From contig OZ023211.1 of NCBI GenBank assembly GCA_963995525.1, positions 53,564,914-53,628,913 on the forward strand: 64,000 nucleotides of DNA, read 5' to 3'. The stretch's first letter is position 1. Each line of letters starts with the position of its first letter. Made by a program: the position numbers and the translations under genes. Under the pieces are notes generated by a model that was given only the letters and a program-made list of their open reading frames with translations, was not told where the DNA came from and ran no database searches. Below are positions 57,279-64,000 of the stretch, piece after piece. This stretch comes from Escarpia spicata (taxonomy: Eukaryota; Annelida; Polychaeta; Sabellida; Siboglinidae).

Positions 57279-57282
57279 GTCA
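57120..57282 (-). CDS. LYST: LYST coding exon 1 (start codon 57278-57276)
   Basis: Residues 1-53. The ATG lies only 4 nt inside the exon, after acceptor TTTTCAG, with a purine at -3. It was chosen because [19 protein letters not shown] aligns with human MSTDSNSLAREFLTDVNRL from its first residue, and [17 protein letters not shown] matches the human YLVHGRG region. The donor is CAG|GTAGGA, phase 0. Because the exon opens with a splice acceptor, at least one upstream exon must be non-coding. It also contains a run of four Asp after CSCC. Confidence 0.9.
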
Positions 57283-57474
57283 CTGAAAACGCAATTCATT
57301 CATTTTAGCTCCACCAGCAGATTTGTGATGGCACACTAAGGCAGTAAAATGTCACTAAATGAGTTTTAATAGCAAGAATTAAACTTACAGTTGAGCGGTA
57401 TTTGAAACTTGCAACAATATCTTCCATATCACTAAATGAGATTAATATCAGCATCTAAACATTCCCACAAGTCA

Positions 57475-57800
57475 ACAGGGGCCTGTCTGCCCATCTTCAT
57501 GACTGGCCAAGATGAATAATTACAACTGATAAGATGTGTTTCAAGTCTAGAGGCCCACATTAATGACTATCATTTGCACAATTGGTAGTGAAACAAATCA
57601 AATTGATTCAGTATTAATTAAACAAATTGCTCAAATGACACTGGTTTGTCATTGAAAACAACTAAACTGGCCAATAATGGCTGTGATTTACATGACTGGC
57701 TTCCACAGAAGCTATTCATGTCCTGAAAGGCACAACAGTTTTCTGATTATTTAAAGACTGGCAACAAAAATTTGTCTGGCTAAGGGCCTGCTTGTCAACA
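57475..57800 (-). repeat. Dispersed repeat C, copy 2 (inverted)
   Basis: See 21560-21925. It lies in the intron upstream of coding exon 1. The class is unknown; no coding frame or clear terminal repeats. Confidence 0.75.
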
Positions 57801-57887
57801 TTTGAAACCTGCATAGTTTTCAATGAAACTAATATGTCTATGTCCATGGCTTAGACAAGCAAGACGTGTTTCCTGTGTAGCTGAAAC

Positions 57888-57960
57888 GGATTTAATTAAA
57901 GATGTCACTTGTCAAGTTTTTTCGTTTGCCGCTTGACAAGTGACAGCTTTAATTAAATCC
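57888..57960. repeat. 29-bp-arm hairpin in LYST first intron
   Basis: Arm GGATTTAATTAAAGATGTCA with CTTGTCAAG (57888-57916), 15-nt loop, and the complementary arm 57932-57960. Only one mismatch (A versus C). Either strand would fold into a stable stem. Confidence 0.9.
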
Positions 57961-58422
57961 ATAACAAACAAAAAGTGTGCTCAAGCATCACTTCTGTAAG
58001 CCTACCATCAATCACTTTCACAGACAAAAGCCAATAGCCCAACAGGAAGAAATACCAGAGAGTAATATTTTGGACTACTGCAGAAGTTCACTTTTTCTGT
58101 CTGTCAGATCTAGTGATGAACTGTCCAATGTTGAATCATCCACCATTCAAACTGTCTGTACACACGTCATATGGAACATATATACCTCATGGGTATATTC
58201 AATATATTTATTAATAATTCCCAAGGTTATCATCCAAAGAAAAACATCAAAATGGCAAGTGGATATCTTATCGAGTCAACATTTGTTGTGTTTATATGCT
58301 AAATAAAGTATGTACAGTCATTACACTGTAAGAGACAACTTGTCAATATTGTTTTCAAGTATACTCTGATATTCGCAATGTCAACAATTACACAATCAGC
58401 AGATACTCAATACTTCTAAAAA

Positions 58423-58700
58423 GGTAAGTTCCTTAGGACTGCTCAAAGTGCTTTACGCTTTACTCTCTGGCAGATCTGTTCAATCGAACACCATCTCGAC
58501 TTCTGCGAGAAGCATCCAGCCACGCTGCAATTAATGCACAAAAACTATTCATACACAAATATCCTCCACTGTGTATAAAGTGAACTGGAGCAACGTAGAG
58601 TGAATGAACTTGCCCAAGGTTCGACACGGTAGCACAGGATTTGAACGAGGTTCTCTCGATTGAGAGTCCGATGATCTAGCCACTACACCACTCTGGTTCT
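58423..58700 (-). mobile_element. tRNA-derived SINE, copy 3
   Basis: Full-length or nearly so, with head GTGGTGTAGTGGCTAGATCA and a CGTTCAAATCCTG B-box-like block. It lies directly downstream of the suspected non-coding first exon. Confidence 0.8.
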
Positions 58701-58727
58701 TTCTAGGTATCACCAGTGCCTACTCAC

Positions 58728-58930
58728 AATATGCTTCCCTGTTACTGCCAACTGGCCCTCTGCACAGTCAACAGGCCTTCCTTCAAGACACCTCACTGAC
58801 GACACTGCCAGAATATAATCCTGTGACATCATGACAATCCAGCCTCTGTCTATACCAGCGTGACATTTGGAAGCCCCCAACGCACACGCGTAAGCACACA
58901 ACCTCCTCTGCCACTATGAATAAAACAACA
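58728..58930 (-). promoter_or_regulatory. Candidate non-coding first exon / promoter region of LYST
   Basis: Coding exon 1 opens with an acceptor, so a leader exon must exist upstream. A strong donor-like ATT|GTGAGTAGG ends at 58728, and the DNA above it (58.85-59.0 kb) is less AT-rich with several CpGs. The exact exon and start site cannot be read from sequence, and other donors in 57.3-59 kb remain possible. Confidence 0.3.
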
Positions 58931-61000
58931 CTTCCTCATATCTGTCGGCTTGAATCGCGACCAGTGCATCATGGGACAGAATCAATGCAGCCGGCAAACG
59001 TTTTGGCCGTAAGATGAAATCAGCGGAGACACAGAATCAATATCTCGATGGCGATATTGAGCCAACATCACACATTGCGAACCACTTTAAGCCCGAGTTA
59101 ACCTTTGCCATTCCACAACACTATCACTTTCCATTGTATACATGTACATATGTTAACCCTTGCAGTCTCGTGAATGTCCCTGTCTCTTGTGTGGTCTTCT
59201 CAAAGGCATTGTTATATTTATATTTCCATCCTCTGCTACAGTATTACCTTCAAAGTTACAAGGGGAGTTTTATAATCTATATTTCCAATCTAGTGTCAGC
59301 AGGTAGGCCCATCCAGATCCTTCCAAAGAGAATATGTTAGGCCAGTCAGAAAAGGGCTTTTAGTATGTTACAGACAGGACAGGATACTGTAAACTGTAAT
59401 ATTTCCCTTTTGATTGATTACAACCACAGAGTATTCGACAACTGCCTAGCATAAATATCATAATAACAACTCTTGACAGGATATCAGGCTTGTTGCTTCA
59501 CTCAAAATAACAATGTCTGCAGAAAGATACATAACGTCATTTAGCTGGAGCCGAGATATGAAAACACCACTGTACATACGAGTTCCTTCAAACCACACCT
59601 TGAGCATAGGACATCAGGGTCCAGACAGGGTCCAGACAGGGTCTGGGGAGAAACTGACATTCAGCTGGCTTGACCACAGAATATTGCTTGGACTTGAATT
59701 AGCTGAGCCTGATGGAACACTTGAATGAATTAGCTGAGCCTGACAGAACACTTGAATGAATTAGCTGAGCCTGACTGAACACTTGAAGACACCATAGACT
59801 GTGAAGATAACTGACTGAATGGGGGAAGATAACCGACTGAATGGGAGAAGATAACTGACTGAATGGGGGAAGATAACTGACTGAATGGGGGAAGATAACT
59901 GACTGAATGAGGGAAGATAACTGACTGAATGGGGGAAGATAACTGACTGAATGGGGAAGACTGCTGAAGATGAAGGGCTAAGGGCAGAGGGAAGGGAAAG
60001 CTGATAACTGATAGGGAACAGAGGAACTGGTCTGATGTGTCTATGTTCTAACCTTCATTCTGTGTAGTCTACTGCACATGAACGTGTATTTTTATGTTGA
60101 GTGGAAATTGTAATCCTTCTCTTTACAAATACAAATGCTTTTATAGCTCAGGTTAAAACATACTAGTACAGACAAATATACATTAAAAATAAATTTTAGT
60201 TAATATACAGGGCTGTATATATATATATATATATACATACATACATATATAAGTAAAATAGCTTACACCATAAGTAGGTAATATATATAGATATATAAAC
60301 AAATAAAAAAGTAAAAAATAAAAAATAAAATAAGATATAAAAAATAGGTGAATCCAAGGGGCCCCTAGAGGCCATGCCCTCCTAGAACTTAGGAATTTGG
60401 CATGCCCGCAGACCTTTCATAGTGGGCCCACGCGATCATGCCCATAGACCCTTTGAAATGTGCCCTCGTTCAGGTTATAAGCTGAAGTTACAGTGACACA
60501 GTGATGACAAATGTTCAACAGCACCCCTGTGTTCCAATGTAACCAGTTGAGTGGAGGTAGGTGACACCGAGAAGCAGGTGAAATTGCAGCCGCAGAGCGA
60601 CAACATTTTTCAACAGCACACCCCCCACGTCTTTTGATGTCACCAGTCCAGCCGAAACAGCGACTGAAGCTATGGCGGTGCGGCACCAACAACATTTATT
60701 TTACACCATTTGGTTCGGCCGCCAATGGAGGATTTGTGCCCCCCAGACTCGCTTTCTGGATCTGCCCCTGTAAAATCACCACTTTTAGATAACCCTGATG
60801 TGCGGCAGTACCGACTCATGTGCCACTGTTTTGTTTAGATTGCCCCTCCATAGGTCCATTGGAACCAGCAGTGTCCAATGCATTCATACAAAAAAGAATA
60901 ATTTATCTTCTTCATCACAAATTGACTGGTCACAAGCCATTTTACCACCTGCTACCCAAATAGTAATTCAACTATTAACCTTAACATTATATAGGTATAT
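58931..61000. other. Upstream intergenic DNA
   Basis: No gene is recognised upstream of LYST. 60360-60990 may be the decayed end of another mobile element. 61386-62656 and 62776-63284 hold nothing I can name beyond short AT repeats. Confidence 0.5.
59700..59955. repeat. Two short tandem repeats
   Basis: Three units of GAATTAGCTGAGCCTGA with ACACTTGAAT occupy 59700-59790. About seven units of GGGGGAAGATAACTGACTGA follow from 59820 to 59955. Confidence 0.9.
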
Positions 61001-61385
61001 TGGCTAGTGGATTCCTTTACCTACTTAGGATAAAGAAGCAAGGTGGTACAGAGGCAGATGTTGCTGCAAGAGTGGGCAAGACACAGACATCATTCCTGAT
61101 AACAACATTAGGCAAAATTCAGACATTCTTTAATCGATGTCTGCAAAGAATTCTATGCATAAAATGGCAAGACAAAATCAGAAATGAGGAGCTATGGCAA
61201 AGGACTAGCCAAGAACCTGTTGCTCAGCAGATCCTGAGGAGAAAGTGGAGTTGGATTGGACACACACTGCGAAAGCCAACAACAAACATCACAAGATAGT
61301 CTCTGATGTGGAATCCTGAAGGAAAAAGAAGGCGAGGAAGGCCAAAAAAAACATGGCAAAGAGACACGGCTGCAGAAGTAAGTAA
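61000..61385 (+). mobile_element. RTE-like LINE C-terminal fragment
   Basis: The plus strand encodes KKQGGTEADVAARVGKTQTS, then FFNRCLQRILCIKWQDKIRN, EELWQRTSQEPVAQQILRR and KWSWIGHTLRKP, ending after a stop with RRRGRPKKTW. These are standard motifs of the RTE-type endonuclease/reverse transcriptase C-terminus; the middle is deleted. Confidence 0.85.
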
Positions 61386-62655
61386 GTATTTAAGTAAGTA
61401 AGGTAGGTTGGTTAACCACGCGGCTAATTTCCCTGAGTAGGAGTGATCACTCTTTATTGCAGATCATCCCATCAATTACCCACTGGCCATTCAGCCTCCC
61501 ACCTTGACGTCATCTATCTTGTTTACGACAACTGACACATTTAGCCATGTGTGGGATGTCCTTCAACCGCAGCAGTGAAAGAACTCATCTAGAAACAAAG
61601 ATCATATGAGGGCCAAATACACCTCCGCAATAATCAATAGGCTGTAGATGGCATCAGTAGATTAACGCAGCGGTAATGTCACCTTAAGAGACCCCAGCAT
61701 GATGCATGGAGGCTGATGCTACATCTACGTCAATTGTTAAGGACTGTCTGGTATATTACAATCTCGTGGGCTCACCACCAAAGGCATCGGTCACAGGGGA
61801 GACCACCGAAATGCCAAGAGAATACGCCTGTATCAACCACATGTAAACACAGGACACTCATGCCAGTTTTGAATGTCAACTAGTCATTTCTTCAGAACCA
61901 CATTTTTGTATCTCGTCCAAATGAGTACAATAGTTGCTGTACATGTTATACTTTACAGTTAATTACTGGATAATATGGAATATTTTCTGTAATCTTATTC
62001 GCTTTAATTTTAGTTAGCAGCATTTATTTTAACAAACTTAATTGGACATTTATATTATAATATATATCTATATATATTAGTATTATAAATTTAATAAATA
62101 TTAGTATAAATTTATTAATGTAGTCATTAGTGTAATTATTTATTAATCATATTATAAAAATAACATAATATTAGTTTAAAATTATTATTCTAATTGTTAT
62201 TAGAATATTAATTATAATTATTATTAGAATTGTAGGCCATATTTTAATACACCGTGAAGCACCATGAACAGTTTTGGATCTGGCGCCATATCGAATCAAA
62301 TTTATTATTATTATTATGACCAGTATCTTCTTTCGAGACAACCATGTACCTATGAGATGTGCCCTGGCCCTACAGAGGATGGGATGGTGAAGTACACTTA
62401 CTGGTGGATGCAGGAACCAGCAGACTAATGGAGATAAAATAGAGCAGAAGATGAAAGGACAGAAAGTTGGCTACTTGGAGGTAGGGACGTTTGGTACAAT
62501 GGGCAGGAAATGGGCACGAGAATGGATCACTGATGGAAAGATGGACAGATAGATGAAATGACAGGTGGATGGATGCAAGAGTTGCAAGATAAACAAGGTA
62601 ACAATAATTATTGTCAATGTTTAAGATATGAATATATATATGAATAATGTACTCC

Positions 62656-62775
<120 letters not shown>

Positions 62776-63284
62776 GTGTGTGCATGCGCATCCGTGTGCT
62801 TGAAGTTGTACACACATACTGGGCCGCCATTCAATCAACTTTTCTGAAAGAGATTATTACCACTTATTTATTTCATGTTATGCGAAAAAATTGTTAGATA
62901 AGTTTGTTTTACTGAAGAAATACTTACAATTATCTGACGAGAAATCACTTTCCCGCATAAACAATACTGCTACTACTAATTAACCAAAGAATAGTGAATA
63001 ACATATAATGTAAATGATGCATGTATTTGTATCATTTTGTGTGGCAGTCATAATCAATCTCGTCATTCATAAACATACAGCAATGTATCTAGCGGTGAGA
63101 TTTAGTGAGATTTCTTGGCCCCGCTTAATAGGGATGGCTGTTGTTAATAGGTAAACATAGACAAGTCCCTAGGCTGATGACTGTTATTTTCACACACCAA
63201 AACTCTGAGAATACAGATCCTTTCGTCCTGTCTAGTGAAATATTTAAACTCCTCTGGGTTCTCTCATTGGTTGCCTTGTCTAGA

Positions 63285-64000
63285 ATGCTAGATCCCTGGG
63301 CTACCTCAGCACCTGATAGAATACTAGATCCCTGGACTACCTCAGCACCTGATAGAATACTAGATCCCTGGACTACCTCAGCACCTGGTAGAATACTGGA
63401 TCCCTGGACTACCTCAGCACCTGGTAGAATACTGGATCCCTGGACTACCTCAGCACCTGGTAGAATACTGGATCCCTGGACTACCTCAGCACCTGGTAGA
63501 ATACTGGATCCCTGGACTACCTCAGCACCTGGTAGAATACTGGATCCCTGGACTACCTCAGCACCTGGTAGAGTACTGGATCCCTGGACTACCTCAGCAC
63601 CTGGTAGAATACTGGATCCCTGAACTACCTCAGCACCTGGTAGAATACTGGATCCCTGGACTACCTCAGCACCTGGTAGAATACTGGATCCCTGGACTAC
63701 CTCAGCACCTGGTAGAATACTGGATCCCTGGACTACCTCAGCACCTGGTAGAATACTGGATCCCTGGACTACCTCAGCACCTGGTAGAATACTGGATCCC
63801 TGGACTACCTCAGCACCTGGTAGAATACTGGATCCCTGGACTACCTCAGCACCTGGTAGAGTACTGGATCCCTGGACTACCTCAGCACCTAGTAGAATAC
63901 TGGATCCCTGGACTACCTCAGCACCTGGTAGAATACTGGATCCCTGGACTACCTCAGCACCTGGTAGAATACTGGATCCCTGGACTACCTCAGCACCTGG
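63285..64000. repeat. 36-bp minisatellite running off the right edge
   Basis: The unit TAGAATACTGGATCCCTGGA followed by CTACCTCAGCACCTGG occurs about 20 times. The first two units are variants (CTAGATC, CTGATAG). Translation gives RILDPWTTSAPG repeats in one forward frame, which ends at a TGA near 63620, so it is not a credible gene. Confidence 0.97.

Noticed and set aside
58710..58901. ORF proposed as the LYST N terminus (MCAYACALGASK...)
   Set aside because: The LYST N terminus aligns from the ATG at 57278. Joining this ORF would place extra residues before a well-matched start, so the region is at most non-coding leader.

Overview
The window is invertebrate animal DNA. It is AT-rich, intron-dense, packed with mini- and microsatellites, and carries remnants of CR1-like, L2-like and RTE-like LINEs, tRNA-derived SINEs, a pogo/Tigger-type DNA transposon and a Helitron. 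I cannot name the species. Protein divergence from vertebrates and the repeat content point to a non-vertebrate metazoan, probably aquatic.

One gene explains essentially all the real coding sequence: the orthologue of LYST (lysosomal trafficking regulator, the Chediak-Higashi BEACH protein; Drosophila mauve). It lies on the minus strand. Translation starts at 57278 and the gene runs leftward off the window. I could assemble 47 coding exons with consistent phases: 10,569 bp, exactly 3,523 codons, no internal stop. The order is an N-terminal helical-repeat region (exons 1-8, including one 2.57 kb exon), a concanavalin/LamG-like domain (9-13), a central armadillo-like region (14-33), the PH-BEACH linker and PH domain (34-39), BEACH (39-45) and the start of the WD40 propeller (45-47). 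About 180 C-terminal residues should lie beyond position 1. A non-coding first exon is suspected near 58.7-58.9 kb.

Layout: 1-5.2 kb has exons 47-43 around a TTAA-flanked foldback element. 5.2-15.7 kb has BEACH/PH exons and a pogo element nested in an L2 remnant. 15.7-30.8 kb has exons 32-19 with many tandem arrays. 30.8-44.7 kb has exons 18-7 with polypyrimidine and splice-junction arrays. 43.7-49.7 kb has a Helitron, a 52-bp satellite, an L2 piece and exons 6-4. 50.0-52.6 kb is the giant exon 3. 53.4-55.5 kb is a 36-bp array split by a CR1 fragment. 55.7-58.9 kb is the 5' end of the gene. 59-64 kb is upstream DNA with no recognised gene, an RTE fragment and another 36-bp array that runs off the window.

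The most unusual signal is that several minisatellites are anchored exactly on LYST splice junctions. Units at exons 42, 20 and 12 contain copies of that exon's own 3' splice site. The exon 12 array repeats a juxtaposed CAG|GTATRT acceptor/donor, the sequence form of a recursive-splicing (ratchet) site. A separate intragenic duplication carries a dead copy of the exon 18 acceptor. All positions and matches were read by eye; human LYST comparisons are from memory.
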